DNA of 64,000 nt from Chitinophaga pinensis (GCA_943324745.2 CALPMT020000009.1:44715-108714), one strand, 5' to 3'; counted from the first letter of the stretch, positions 1 to 9,683 are shown. Numbers and translations are program-made. The notes: generated by a model from the sequence alone, not told the origin.

Positions 1-164
1 CCTTCTGCGAAAATGGTATCAAAAGCAAGAGAAGATTTCCCTGATCCAGACAAGCCTGTGAACACCACTAATTTATTTCTAGGAATTACTAAATCAATAT
101 TTTTTAAATTGTGCTCACGAGCACCTAGTATTTCAATAACGTCTTGTGATTCTTCCTTTTTCAT
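1..164 (-). CDS. uvrA: UvrA excinuclease ABC subunit A, N-terminal part only
   Basis: This is the first 54 codons of UvrA, the damage-recognition ATPase of nucleotide excision repair; the rest lies beyond the left edge. The N-terminus reads as a short acidic lead, then [12 protein letters not shown], then [20 protein letters not shown] with an intact Walker A motif, then AFDTIFAEG. That run is diagnostic of UvrA rather than a generic ABC ATPase. The ATG overlaps by one base the TAA of the lytic transglycosylase gene upstream, so the two are probably translationally coupled and uvrA may be the last gene of the polysaccharide operon. Confidence 0.93.
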   Translation of the reverse strand, partial: MKKEESQDVIEILGAREHNLKNIDLVIPRNKLVVFTGLSGSGKSSLAFDTIFAE

Positions 165-1084
165 TAATTGTAGTACGAATACGGTCTAATTTTTTCTTTT
201 CTGTCTGGTAAAAGTAAGGTGTATTTTTTGTTTTTAATAGTTAATTTAGTCTTCAAAATCCAAGGATTTAACTTTTTTAATATTTTGAAATTGTACCCTT
301 TGGATAAAGACCATTCTGATAAGTTTTTTATCGTTGAAGAAATTAAAAATTTCTGTGATTTGATTGGGTTATATTTCTGAGAATTAGGTATAGAAAATCC
401 ATAAGCATGTTGATTTTCAAGTATTAGCTTTAATGCTAATATTCGATATACATATCTACCTGTTTCATGGTTTTGTTCCATATCAAAATAATTTGTAGCT
501 TTTTGCCATTCCAGATCATCTAGTATACCTCCTACACCCCGATTATAAGAAGCTGCAGCAAGACACCAATCGTTAAATTGTACATAGGCTTTTCTCAAAT
601 ACTTACATGCGGCTTGTGTACTTTTAACAACATCTAAGCGTTCATCTACTTCTGGTGAAATTTCAAGTTGATATTCTTTTGCTGTAAACGGCATAAATTG
701 CCAAAAACCTTGTGCTCCAACGGGACTTATTGCCTGTTCATTCAATGCACTTTCAATGACTGCTAAGTACTTAAAGTCTTCTGGTATTTTTTCTTCTTTT
801 AATATTTTTTCCACCAATGGAAACCATCGATGTGTTTTTTTGATAATTTGAGAAGTGGCTGATTGTAAGTATACATTTGTTAATACTTCGCGATCTAGTC
901 GTTCACGGATATCCTCGTCCTCCAAATTGATTTTGTTACCAGCAAAAGTAATCGTTGATGGTAGATCTGGAACTTGAAATAGCGTTGTTTTTTGAGGTTG
1001 CTGTTTTAGTTCAGTTTTAACCTTTTGGGTGTTACATGCAAAAGACAATGCGAGTAACATAAATATGCTAATCTTTTTCTTCAT
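164..1084 (-). CDS. Lipoprotein lytic transglycosylase (SLT/GH23 domain)
   Basis: Predicted periplasm-facing lipoprotein that cleaves the MurNAc-GlcNAc bond of peptidoglycan. A lipobox ending LSFAC puts the lipidated Cys at residue 17. The SLT domain spans about 95-200, with the catalytic Glu at 111 in AVIESALN, then [13 protein letters not shown] and a later AAASYNRG motif, all typical of GH23 (MltD/Slt-like) enzymes. The C-terminal 50 residues look like one degenerate LysM-type wall-binding repeat; that is inference. The start overlaps the end of the WecA-like gene by 17 bases, and the stop overlaps the uvrA start. Its place behind polysaccharide genes suggests it may open the wall for export machinery. 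Confidence 0.88.
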   Translation of the reverse strand: MKKKISIFMLLALSFACNTQKVKTELKQQPQKTTLFQVPDLPSTITFAGNKINLEDEDIRERLDREVLTNVYLQSATSQIIKKTHRWFPLVEKILKEEKIPEDFKYLAVIESALNEQAISPVGAQGFWQFMPFTAKEYQLEISPEVDERLDVVKSTQAACKYLRKAYVQFNDWCLAAASYNRGVGGILDDLEWQKATNYFDMEQNHETGRYVYRILALKLILENQHAYGFSIPNSQKYNPIKSQKFLISSTIKNLSEWSLSKGYNFKILKKLNPWILKTKLTIKNKKYTLLLPDRKEKIRPYSYYN

Positions 1085-2150
1085 CAGTTAGAATTGGCTG
1101 TTTATATTTTAATGTAATAAAATACAGAGTGCCAAATACTATTATAAAATATATAGGGAATACTATTAAGTAATTATATTCTTTTTTTCTACTAAAAAAG
1201 ATCATTATTAAACTTAAAAATGCGGAAAAAAATCCAATAATTGTAAATACATACCAAACTTGTTTGTCTTTCAATCCAGCATACACTAAATGGTGTGTAG
1301 TATGATCTTTTCCTCCTATCATCGGCGATTTCCCTTTTCTTAAACGATTTATCACAACAGTCAATGTATCTGCTGCGGCAGGAGTAAAAGCAATTAAACA
1401 AATTGCAAATCCAACCCATGAAGGTGTATTTGTAGAAAGGCCTAAATTCCAGAGGTCATGTGTACTAAAATAGGCTACAAACAATCCGATAAATTGACTC
1501 CCTGCATCTCCCATGAATAACTTGGAAGGATGTACATTATAATATAAAAAACCAAGTAAAGCTCCAAGTATAGAAATCACCATAATTGAATCTACGTTTA
1601 TAATAATACCGTCTATCATGAATATGCTTATTAAGCAAGCTAGCAATATCCATACTACTGTTATACCAGTTATTCCATCCATGTTATCTAACATGTTAAG
1701 AGAATTCATTAATGCTACTACCCAAATAATTGTAATTATTTTGTCATAAATAGCTATATGTGTTAATTCAATAATCGTTCCAGAATATATGAAGGTAATA
1801 CCGCATAAAATTTGAACTAATAATTTCCCCCATGGTTTTGTATTGTATGTATCATCAGCAAGACCCATAGCAAAAGAAATACTACCTGCAATTAACAAAC
1901 CGATAATTTGTTGGTCATGAAGAATTGGCTTGTCAGAAATAATACTATACGTTATTATTGTAAATAGGAAAACTATGTAAAAACTAACGCCACCTAGAGA
2001 TGGTTTAGATTCATTACTCCAACGAATTACAACATCATTACGATTTCTAATCCCTAATGATTGCGAAAAGTTTAGTAGTAATTTATTGACAAGTAGAGAT
2101 ATGATTATCCCTCCTGCTAAAAAACTCAGTATATATAAATATTTTTCCAA
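1068..2150 (-). CDS. WecA/TagO-like undecaprenyl-phosphate sugar-1-phosphate transferase
   Basis: Polytopic inner-membrane enzyme of the MraY/WecA family, which transfers a sugar-1-phosphate (usually GlcNAc-1-P) to undecaprenyl phosphate to begin a surface glycan. Visible family motifs are the Asp pair in GLADDT (99-100), NSLNMLDNMDGITG, the FMGDAGSQ loop and a late HHLVYAGL histidine motif. About ten hydrophobic segments fill the 360 residues, the normal length for the family. The WecA-type loop and the neighbours (RfbC, Wzc, Wza, glycosyltransferase) favour a polysaccharide role over MraY. The exact sugar cannot be read from sequence. Confidence 0.9.
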   Translation of the reverse strand: MEKYLYILSFLAGGIIISLLVNKLLLNFSQSLGIRNRNDVVIRWSNESKPSLGGVSFYIVFLFTIITYSIISDKPILHDQQIIGLLIAGSISFAMGLADDTYNTKPWGKLLVQILCGITFIYSGTIIELTHIAIYDKIITIIWVVALMNSLNMLDNMDGITGITVVWILLACLISIFMIDGIIINVDSIMVISILGALLGFLYYNVHPSKLFMGDAGSQFIGLFVAYFSTHDLWNLGLSTNTPSWVGFAICLIAFTPAAADTLTVVINRLRKGKSPMIGGKDHTTHHLVYAGLKDKQVWYVFTIIGFFSAFLSLIMIFFSRKKEYNYLIVFPIYFIIVFGTLYFITLKYKQPILTDEEKD

Positions 2151-2156
2151 ACGATC

Positions 2157-2702
2157 TTAAAATGGGGAGACAAATGTACTAAAATCTTTTGCAATTTTGT
2201 CTTTTTCAGAGACTATTGGATTTGTAACATTCCAATTAATATTTAATTCTTTGGAATTCCATAATATAGCATCTTCAGATTCCTTATTATAATAATTTGT
2301 ACATTTATATGAAAGGATACTATTGTCCTCTAAGCTGACAAATCCATGACCGAATCCTTCTGGTATCCATAATTGTTTTCCATTATCTTTTGATAATTCT
2401 ATTGAAAATGTTTTCCCATAGGTTTTCGAGTTTTTTCTTAAATCAACCACTACATCAATAACCTTACCATATGAAACTCTTACTAGTTTTCCTTGACTAT
2501 GAGGTGGAGATTGAAAATGTAGTCCTCTGACTACATTTATTTTAGAAGAAGATTCATTTTCTTGAACAAATTGAATGTTCATTTTTGTGAATTCACAAAA
2601 TTTTTCATGATGATAATTTTCAAAAAAATATCCTCTATCATCATTAAATTTTTTTGTTTCGATGATTATAATTCCCTCGATTTCTGAATTAGTAAAAATC
2701 AT
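2157..2702 (-). CDS. rfbC: dTDP-4-dehydrorhamnose 3,5-epimerase family protein
   Basis: Cytoplasmic cupin-fold epimerase that converts dTDP-4-keto-6-deoxyglucose to the L-rhamnose precursor. The 181 residues match the family length. The signature DDRGYFFENYHHEKF is near 21-35, the catalytic His is at 62 in VVRGLHFQ, and VDLRKNSKTYGK and PEGFGHGF follow. rfbA, rfbB and rfbD are not nearby, so the substrate must be made elsewhere, or this enzyme epimerises another dTDP-keto sugar. It overlaps the Wzc-like gene by 4 bases and sits 6 bases before the WecA-like gene. Confidence 0.92.
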   Translation of the reverse strand: MIFTNSEIEGIIIIETKKFNDDRGYFFENYHHEKFCEFTKMNIQFVQENESSSKINVVRGLHFQSPPHSQGKLVRVSYGKVIDVVVDLRKNSKTYGKTFSIELSKDNGKQLWIPEGFGHGFVSLEDNSILSYKCTNYYNKESEDAILWNSKELNINWNVTNPIVSEKDKIAKDFSTFVSPF

Positions 2703-5140
2703 TTTTTTAAAATTCTATTTTTAATTCTTGTAAAAATTGTTTCTCGAATTTGTACAGGTTCATCATAATATCCTGAATTTGATCCGTATCCGTATCCGTA
2801 TCCGTATCCGTATCCATATCCGTATCCGTATCCATATCCGTATCCATATCCGTATCCATAACCACTTCGTTTTGGATCAATTCCGTTCAATATAATATTT
2901 AATGATTTTATTTGCTCGATTTCTAAGATTTCAGCCACTTTATAAGCAGAAATACGTTTAGAGTAATGTGCTTTAAATACATAGATTGGAATATCAGCAT
3001 TTGCAAGTAATTGTATACCATCTGATACTAATCCTACAGGTGGATTATCTATTATTACTATGTCATATGTAGATTTTAATATAGATAAAATAGTTTGAAA
3101 TTCTTTACTTAATATTAACTCAGAAGGGTTTGGGGGTATTGGTCCTGCTGTTATAAAATCTAGATTAGTAAATTTGGATTTTTGAATTGCTTCTTCTAAT
3201 GTAATTTGGTTTACAATCAAATTACTCATTCCTTGATCATTCGTAGAATTAAAACCTAGATGTACTTTAGGTTTACGTAAATCTAAATCAAGAACGATAG
3301 TTTTCTTACCTGACATGGCAATAATTCCTGCAAGATTTAGCGCGATAAATGTTTTTCCTTCACCTGAAATAGACGAACTAATTACTATTGTTTGAGCATT
3401 TTTATTAATAAACGCTAAATTAGAACGAATATTACGTAGAGATTCTGCTAACATTGATTTTGGTGATTCTTGAACAACTAATTGTGAGAATTCCATACTT
3501 TGTTTAGTCAGAGGTACCCCACCTAATATATTTACTTTTTCTGAAAGTATGTTTTTTAACTCTTCTATATTGTTAATTTCGTTAAATGTAAGGTATTTAA
3601 AAGCTAAGAATAGCAAACCAATTATTAATCCTCCACCAATAAAAGCTAAGTATATTATTTTTCCTTTTGGACTAAATGGTTCACTGGGATTTGTAGGGTA
3701 ACTTAATATTCTATTTGAGGGAACATAACCAGCGTTTGATATTGCATAAGTAAATTTCTTTTCTTCGAACATTTTATAATACTTTTCATTTACTTGTACT
3801 AAATTGTCTAGTTTGGTAAATCTGATTTTGTTTTTTGGAAAAGCATAAGACTCTTTTTCTAATTCACTTAAATCTTTTTCTCGGGAAGTTATTTTTTCTA
3901 ATAAATCTTTTTCAGCATTAAGTATTTCTTTTAATATGTTTTTTATAGCTGTTTTTATTTTTTTATTTATTTGTTTAACTTCATTTGTTTCTTCTGTTAA
4001 AGAATACAATATTTCTTCTCTTTTGTCAATCAAATCAAATAATATTTCTTTATTCTTATCAAGACTTGATAACATTCCTTCTTCGTTAAAATCTGGAGTT
4101 ATTTTATAAAGTTCTACACGATTTGGATCGTTTTTTATTCTGTTTTTTAAATTTTGTATGGTTTTTAAATCTTCATAGTTTAATTTTAATGCATCTCTCA
4201 AGTCTGTAATTCGATTTGAAATGTCCAATTCTTTACTTTCTGGACTTATCATTTTTGATGCTTTTTGTATATATAATATACTATCGTTTGCATTTTTTAG
4301 TTCTTTGGCTAAAGAATCAAGTTGGCTTTCAATAAATAATAAACTGTTATTTGCTCCTTGCGTTCTTACCTCTTCATCATAATCAAAAAAGGAAGTCGTA
4401 ACAGCATCTACTATATCATGACAAATATTTTGGTTTTCATGAGTAAAGCTTATCCCAATTGTTTTCGCTGCTGGATCTATAGGTGTTACTAGTAAGTTTG
4501 GAAAAAATTTCGTTACAAGTGCATTTTTGCTGTTTATAGTAAAATAGACTTTGTTTCCAGTAACTGATGAAATAAAAGAGTTATAGTTAGGAACAGATAT
4601 ATAAATTTGAAATTTAGAGCAACTAACGGTGTTGTTTATTTTCCCGTAAATTTTATTTTTTTTGTTACCATCATTATACTCTAATGCAATTGTTGAACCT
4701 TCAATCGATTTAATGAAGATTGGTTTATCAAAAAGTGTTGAGTCATTTAGTTTTAATAAATTTATTTTAAATGAACTTTTTTTATAGAGATCTTCTGTAA
4801 GAATTTTTCCTTCAGCGTAAGCGCTTATTTTTAAGTCTAGTTTTGATAACGATTTTTCGAATAAGAATGGAGAGCTTAGGAATTGAATTTCTGCAGAAAT
4901 GTCTTTTGCGGCAATTGCGTTATCAATTCCAATAACTTCTTTACTTTGATCTTGATCAGAAATTTGAATTACAGAATTTGATTCATATACAGCCTTAGTG
5001 TATCGGAGATAAAAATACCCAATTACATAAAATATACCAAGTGTTAAGATTGGAAAATACCAATATCTTCTTAGAATATTTCGAATAATATGAGGATAAA
5101 AACCCTTATTAACGATTATGCCTTTAGGTGCTTCGATCAC
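2699..5140 (-). CDS. Wzc-like polysaccharide co-polymerase with BY-kinase domain and Gly-Tyr tail
   Basis: Inner-membrane protein controlling polysaccharide polymerisation and export. A Wzz-type N-terminal transmembrane helix (about 24-46) leads to a long periplasmic region with Lys/Glu-rich coiled-coil segments (about 250-460), then a second membrane helix near 495-515. The cytoplasmic tyrosine autokinase domain has Walker A in SSSISGEGKT (about 590), Walker A' in VLDLDLRKP (about 617) and Walker B in IVIIDNPPVG (about 695). The usual C-terminal tyrosine cluster is replaced by about thirteen Gly-Tyr dipeptides (about 760-786), the odd feature here. It overlaps the Wza-like gene by 4 bases (ATGA) and rfbC by 4 bases. 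Confidence 0.92.
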   Translation of the reverse strand: MIEAPKGIIVNKGFYPHIIRNILRRYWYFPILTLGIFYVIGYFYLRYTKAVYESNSVIQISDQDQSKEVIGIDNAIAAKDISAEIQFLSSPFLFEKSLSKLDLKISAYAEGKILTEDLYKKSSFKINLLKLNDSTLFDKPIFIKSIEGSTIALEYNDGNKKNKIYGKINNTVSCSKFQIYISVPNYNSFISSVTGNKVYFTINSKNALVTKFFPNLLVTPIDPAAKTIGISFTHENQNICHDIVDAVTTSFFDYDEEVRTQGANNSLLFIESQLDSLAKELKNANDSILYIQKASKMISPESKELDISNRITDLRDALKLNYEDLKTIQNLKNRIKNDPNRVELYKITPDFNEEGMLSSLDKNKEILFDLIDKREEILYSLTEETNEVKQINKKIKTAIKNILKEILNAEKDLLEKITSREKDLSELEKESYAFPKNKIRFTKLDNLVQVNEKYYKMFEEKKFTYAISNAGYVPSNRILSYPTNPSEPFSPKGKIIYLAFIGGGLIIGLLFLAFKYLTFNEINNIEELKNILSEKVNILGGVPLTKQSMEFSQLVVQESPKSMLAESLRNIRSNLAFINKNAQTIVISSSISGEGKTFIALNLAGIIAMSGKKTIVLDLDLRKPKVHLGFNSTNDQGMSNLIVNQITLEEAIQKSKFTNLDFITAGPIPPNPSELILSKEFQTILSILKSTYDIVIIDNPPVGLVSDGIQLLANADIPIYVFKAHYSKRISAYKVAEILEIEQIKSLNIILNGIDPKRSGYGYGYGYGYGYGYGYGYGYGYGYGYGSNSGYYDEPVQIRETIFTRIKNRILKK
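2783..2860 (-). repeat. Thirteen tandem hexanucleotides coding the Gly-Tyr tail of the Wzc-like kinase
   Basis: On the plus strand there are thirteen back-to-back 6-base units, tccgta or tccata, differing only at one third-codon position. On the coding strand each unit is gga-tac or gga-tat, that is Gly-Tyr. The first five plus-strand units are identical, after which the two versions intermix. Because the unit is two codons long, gain or loss of copies would change tail length without a frameshift. That makes it a candidate contingency repeat; variability itself is inference. Confidence 0.95.
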
Positions 5141-5901
5141 TTGGTGTAAGATTTATATAAAGTTACTGAAGATATTATGATACTAACGGGTGCTAAAAAC
5201 TGCTGAAATTCTCTAGTAAACTCTTGAAGATAACTTATTGTTGATTCTATATATATATAATCATTAGACTGAACGAGCATATCTCCATTTTCGATTTTAT
5301 CAATTGTCGATAGATCAATTAAATAAATTTTTCTAACTCCATTTACTTTTCTAACTAACTTAATTGTCTTTGAATTTCCTCGGTCAGGAATACCTCCAGA
5401 TAGTGCAATGACTTCTAAAACACTTGTTTTGTTGTTTGGAATAGGTATAATACTTGCAGAAGATCCAATACCTTTGAATAAAACAATTCTAGCATTTGAA
5501 ATAGATGTTGTTACATATGGATCATTGATGTACTTTGAAAATTCTTTTTTTAAAACTTCTTCAGTTTCAGATGTTGTTAGCCCTACTAAATGGATATTTC
5601 CAATAAGTGGTAAATATGCTGTACTATCATTTTTTACAATAATTTCACCTTTGCCAAATTCGCCAGAGGCTGATTCTGATTGTTTTAAAAAGATACTTTC
5701 ACCATTATTGGTTAATACAGAAAACGATATCTTGTCACCAACTGTAATTTTATATTCATTATTTACTGTTGGAGTGAGTGTATCAAAGACATATTCTGAA
5801 CCTCTAGGTATTTTAAATATTCTTGATTTCTCCACAGCACAAGATGAAATAAATACCAGAATAGATATTAAACAACAGTATTTCAATAGACTATTTCGCA
5901 T
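5137..5901 (-). CDS. Wza-like polysaccharide export lipoprotein (Poly_export/SLBB)
   Basis: Outer-membrane or periplasmic lipoprotein for capsule or exopolysaccharide export. The signal sequence ends in the lipobox FISSC, with Cys at 21. A Poly_export domain follows (YKITVGDKISFSVL to SKYINDPYVTTSI, about 48-135) and then an SLBB-like domain with SVLEVIALSGGIPDRG (about 160-220). A C-terminal hydrophobic helix (about 235-250) is typical of Bacteroidetes members. The 254-residue length is normal for this group and shorter than E. coli Wza. The start overlaps the glycosyltransferase end by 11 bases, and the stop overlaps the Wzc-like start, supporting one transcript. Confidence 0.9.
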   Translation of the reverse strand: MRNSLLKYCCLISILVFISSCAVEKSRIFKIPRGSEYVFDTLTPTVNNEYKITVGDKISFSVLTNNGESIFLKQSESASGEFGKGEIIVKNDSTAYLPLIGNIHLVGLTTSETEEVLKKEFSKYINDPYVTTSISNARIVLFKGIGSSASIIPIPNNKTSVLEVIALSGGIPDRGNSKTIKLVRKVNGVRKIYLIDLSTIDKIENGDMLVQSNDYIYIESTISYLQEFTREFQQFLAPVSIIISSVTLYKSYTK

Positions 5902-7063
5902 TTTTTTTTAATAATTTTCGATATAATTTTTCCATATCTTTTGCTAATCTAGTATAGTGAAATTTTTCTTTTACAAAATTCCAACCATTTGAAGACATTT
6001 CCGTGCGAAGTTCTTTATTATTTATCAAATTTCCCAATTTTTTGACGTAATCTTCTAAATCGCCTTTGTTTACTACAAATCCAGTTTTTCCCTCTTCAAC
6101 GATATCTTTTACGCCACCTACATCGGTTGTTATAACTGGCACATTTGATGCTTGAGCTTCAATTAGACTAACAGGTGTACCTTCATTATCTGAAGTTAAG
6201 CAAATTACATCCATGCCTGCATTAAAGCTAGCAATATCTTTAATCCAAGATGTAAGTACAATTTTTGCGTGATAATTTTGTTTTAATTCATTGACTTTTT
6301 CAGTAATCTGAGGCATTAATTCTCCATCTCCTACAATAAAAAATGTTGCATTTGCCTCTTTATTTTGCAATAATTTTTCTATGACTTCTAAAAAGAATGT
6401 ATGATTTTTAATTTTAGTTAAACGTCCTATAATTGCTACTGCTACATCTTTTTCAGTTAATTTATATATAGTTCGTGTTTTTGCGCGTTTGCCTATAATA
6501 TTATCTTGAAATTTTCGTAAGTCAAAACCTAAAGGAATTACATGTATTTTTTCTGGAAGGCAAATTTTATGTACATCTGATAGTTCTTTTTTTTGAATTT
6601 CACTAATTGCTACAATTGCTGTTGTTTTTCGAGCTAACTTTCGTTCTATAAACTTGAATAAACTTGTTTTTAATTTTCCAAAATAGGAATGAAAAACATG
6701 GCCATGAAATGTGTGAACAATTACAGGGACTTTACATGCATATGCAGCACGTCTTCCTATCGCTCCTGCTTTCGATGCATGTGTGTGTACAATGTCTGGT
6801 TTGAATTCAAGAATTATTTCCTTGATTTTTTTGTAGGCTTCTCTGTCTGATTTTAAATTTGGTATTCGTTTTAATTCTTTAATAATTGTTGGTTTTAGCC
6901 CATATTCCTCGGGAATGTGTAAAGAATCTGATTCTCCCTCTTCTGGCAACCCTCCAATTAGTAAGGTTTCAAATTCTTCATCTAAAAAGCGCGTCAGAAA
7001 TGTAGCGTTATAGGTCGGCCCTCCAATATTAAATCTATTTATTATACGTAATACTCTTGGCAT
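5891..7063 (-). CDS. Family 4 glycosyltransferase (GT-B fold)
   Basis: Cytoplasmic GT-B glycosyltransferase expected to add a sugar to the lipid-linked glycan started by the WecA-like enzyme. The N-terminal acceptor domain opens RVLRIINRFNIGGPTYN and contains DIVHTHASKAG. The C-terminal GT1-type donor domain has VAIIGRLTKIKNH and the E-x7-E signature in SDNEGTPVSLIEAQA. The 390 residues are normal for GT4. It is the first gene of the minus-strand polysaccharide run, with 137 bases to the divergent dacB-like gene, so the operon promoter should lie there. Donor and acceptor cannot be assigned. Confidence 0.88.
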   Translation of the reverse strand: MPRVLRIINRFNIGGPTYNATFLTRFLDEEFETLLIGGLPEEGESDSLHIPEEYGLKPTIIKELKRIPNLKSDREAYKKIKEIILEFKPDIVHTHASKAGAIGRRAAYACKVPVIVHTFHGHVFHSYFGKLKTSLFKFIERKLARKTTAIVAISEIQKKELSDVHKICLPEKIHVIPLGFDLRKFQDNIIGKRAKTRTIYKLTEKDVAVAIIGRLTKIKNHTFFLEVIEKLLQNKEANATFFIVGDGELMPQITEKVNELKQNYHAKIVLTSWIKDIASFNAGMDVICLTSDNEGTPVSLIEAQASNVPVITTDVGGVKDIVEEGKTGFVVNKGDLEDYVKKLGNLINNKELRTEMSSNGWNFVKEKFHYTRLAKDMEKLYRKLLKKNAK

Positions 7064-7200
7064 AACACACTTTTAAATTACTAAGTTATTATTTTGCGAC
7101 TTAATTTTAAATTCATTTTTAAAAGGTTATTGAAGATGAAATGTTAAAAAGTATTATTTTCCTTATGAATTTATGAACATTTACATCCCATTTTTGTAGT

Positions 7201-8652
7201 ATGAAATTAGTCTTTTTACTTTCCTTATTTTCTTCATTAGCTTTTTCCCAAGTAAATTTGGATAGTGTAATTATTGCTTTTCAAAAGGATAAAAGTTTAG
7301 CAAATGCTTCTATAAGTTTTTTAGCAATTGATTTGTCGAATGATTCGATCATTGGTAATGTTAATGACTCATTGTCATTACCTCCAGCCTCTACAGTTAA
7401 ATTGTTTTCTACAGCATCTGCGATTGAAGTATTAGGATCTAATTATAAGCCAACAACTAAAATTTATTCAAACACTTTATTATCAAAAGATTCTGTGCTT
7501 AAAGGGAATTTATATATCAAAGGTGCAGCCGATATTTCTTTAGGAAGTCAGTATTTTAATCATGAAGATAGTTTAAGTCAATTTTTATGGCGCTGGGCGG
7601 ATACAATTTATGCAAAGGGTATTCGCAAGATATCTGGTGATATTATTGGAGATGGAACAGCTTTTGGTTACCAAGGTGTTCCAAATGGATGGGCATATGA
7701 TGATATTGGAAACTATTATGGAGCTTTTCATGCAGGTTTATCTATCTATGATAATTGGATCAGATATTATTTTCAAGTTCCTGCACCAAGACTAAAACCT
7801 ATATTACTTAAAACGTTTCCAATAGTTCCTAATCTAACGTTGAAAAATCAATTAATTGCTCAAAATGGAGTAGGTGATAATTCTATTATATATGGTGGGC
7901 CTTATAATTATGATCGTACAATTCGTGGATCACTTTCTGCAAATTCTCCAAGTTTTATTGTTAAAGGAAGTATGCCAGATCCTGAAAATCAATTCCTTCA
8001 AGCTTTCAAAGAAGTTCTGGAACAACGCGGAATTAGTATTGAGGGTAAATTAATTTCATGTAGATCAAATCATGATCAAATCACATTACCTATCAATTAC
8101 TCAAATTTTCATTTATTGCTTGAACATAATGGTAGGTCAGTGAAAGAAATTTCTTTTTGGACAAATATGAAAAGTATAAATGTATATGCTGAAACATTAA
8201 ATGCTTGGATAGGATTTGAAAAATTAGGTGAGGGCACAACTGAAAATGGCGTGAAAGTGATTGAAGAATATTGGTCTTCACGTATTAACACGCATGGGTT
8301 AAATCTAACGGATGGTAGTGGGCTTTCACGATCAAATAGTGTAAGTGCTCGAAATTATTGTGAATTATTGAAATATATGTATTTGTCTAAAAACAGAGAT
8401 GTTTTTAAATCTACATTACCTATTGCTGGTGTTTCGGGAACTTTGTCAACATTTTGTAAAGGTCAATGCGCTGAAGGTAAGATCTATGCTAAAAGTGGAA
8501 CGATGCGTCGGATTAAATCTTATGCAGGATATGTTGATACTGGTTCAGGAAAAAAAATTGCGTTTGCGTTAATTGTAAATAATTATTCTTGCTCTAATAA
8601 TATGATTATGAAAAAAATGGAGACTATTATGAACGCATTGTATCAACAATAA
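7201..8652 (+). CDS. dacB: D-alanyl-D-alanine carboxypeptidase/endopeptidase, PBP4 (DacB) type
   Basis: Class C penicillin-binding protein of the S13 family that trims or cleaves peptidoglycan cross-links in the periplasm. A signal peptide ends around SLAFSQ (residue 17). The three active-site motifs are visible: SxxK as STVK at about 64-67, SxN as SIN at about 325-327, and KTG as KSG at about 431-433. The insertion between the first two motifs is typical of PBP4, and 483 residues is the usual size. It is divergent from the polysaccharide operon and convergent with ddl, which makes its substrate. The gene symbol is by family. Confidence 0.9.
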   Translation: MKLVFLLSLFSSLAFSQVNLDSVIIAFQKDKSLANASISFLAIDLSNDSIIGNVNDSLSLPPASTVKLFSTASAIEVLGSNYKPTTKIYSNTLLSKDSVLKGNLYIKGAADISLGSQYFNHEDSLSQFLWRWADTIYAKGIRKISGDIIGDGTAFGYQGVPNGWAYDDIGNYYGAFHAGLSIYDNWIRYYFQVPAPRLKPILLKTFPIVPNLTLKNQLIAQNGVGDNSIIYGGPYNYDRTIRGSLSANSPSFIVKGSMPDPENQFLQAFKEVLEQRGISIEGKLISCRSNHDQITLPINYSNFHLLLEHNGRSVKEISFWTNMKSINVYAETLNAWIGFEKLGEGTTENGVKVIEEYWSSRINTHGLNLTDGSGLSRSNSVSARNYCELLKYMYLSKNRDVFKSTLPIAGVSGTLSTFCKGQCAEGKIYAKSGTMRRIKSYAGYVDTGSGKKIAFALIVNNYSCSNNMIMKKMETIMNALYQQ

Positions 8653-8695
8653 TATTGAAGTATGGATGAAGATTATTATAGTTCCTATTTGGTAT

Positions 8696-9664
8696 TTATT
8701 TGACTAATTCCAAATCTAGAATTTCCTCCCAAAATTCTTTGATACTTTTTCCCTGGTGTGCTAACATACGCGGAACTATACTAGCCTCTGAAAATCCTGG
8801 AGTCGTATTAACTTCTATTACATGTGGGATGTTGTTTACTAACATGAAATCTATTCGTGCAATAGATCTAATTTTTAGTAATTTATATATTTTCACTGTT
8901 AATTCATTTATGCGTTGAATCTCAATGTCAGAAATGCGTGCAGGGATAATTTCTTCTGATTTACCATGATATTTAGCTTCAAAATCGAAAAAGTCATTTT
9001 CACTGACTATTTCTGTAATAGGAAGGGTTTTAATTCCTTCTAGGGTGTTATAAGCACCACAAGTCACTTCAGTACCTTTTAAAAACGCTTCAATTACTAC
9101 TGTTTTTCCTTCCGTAAATGCTTTTGCTAAAGCGGGTTGAAGTTCTTCAGCGTGATTGACTTTAGAGATTCCATAACTTGAACCTGAATCAGAAGGCTTT
9201 ACAAAGCAAGGTAATCCAAGCGTATTTATAATTTCTTCAGTTGAGTAATCATCAGCACTCAATACTAACATTGATTTTGCAACTGGAATATCAAAGCCTT
9301 TTAAAAATTGATTACAATACCATTTATCAAACGATAATTCAGAAGCTAATGAACCAGAATTAATGTATGGAATCTCTTGCATTTCTAACATGGCTTGAAT
9401 TTTTCCATTTTCTCCAGGATTTCCATGGATATAAATGATTACGGCATCCACTTTTCGTTCTTGTCCTTGAAATTTATAGGATTGTTCCCAAGGATTATAT
9501 GAGATCCTTTGTTCAGAAATTAATGCCGTCCATGACTTTTTAGTGACTTCAACAAGAAATGGAAAATATCCATCTGGAAAGTTTGTTAAAATAGTTGTCG
9601 CACTTTTTTTGGATATTTCAAATTCGGAAGAAAATCCTCCGCACAGAATTGCAATGTGTTTCAT
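8696..9664 (-). CDS. ddl: D-alanine--D-alanine ligase
   Basis: Cytoplasmic ATP-grasp enzyme joining two D-alanines for the peptidoglycan stem peptide. The N-terminal domain opens IAILCGGFSSEFEISKKSA, with the catalytic Glu in the SSEFEIS motif. It continues with IHGNPGENG, the ATP-binding LPCFVKPSDSGSSYGISKV, the metal-binding RIDFMLVNNIPHVIEVNTTPGF and the final SIVPRMLAHQGKS. The 322 residues fit the family. A TATTTTTG -7-like box lies 20 bases upstream. It is convergent with the dacB-like gene; no strong terminator hairpin is seen in the 43-base gap. Confidence 0.95.
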   Translation of the reverse strand: MKHIAILCGGFSSEFEISKKSATTILTNFPDGYFPFLVEVTKKSWTALISEQRISYNPWEQSYKFQGQERKVDAVIIYIHGNPGENGKIQAMLEMQEIPYINSGSLASELSFDKWYCNQFLKGFDIPVAKSMLVLSADDYSTEEIINTLGLPCFVKPSDSGSSYGISKVNHAEELQPALAKAFTEGKTVVIEAFLKGTEVTCGAYNTLEGIKTLPITEIVSENDFFDFEAKYHGKSEEIIPARISDIEIQRINELTVKIYKLLKIRSIARIDFMLVNNIPHVIEVNTTPGFSEASIVPRMLAHQGKSIKEFWEEILDLELVK

Positions 9665-9683
9665 AATTGATATATTGATGTTT

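Noticed and set aside
2783..2860. Repeat array considered as a CRISPR
   Set aside because: Units are 6 bases with no spacers and lie in frame within a coding sequence.
5408..5911. Long plus-strand open frame across the Wza-like gene
   Set aside because: It is antisense to a gene with clear lipobox and Poly_export motifs, and its own protein resembles no family.
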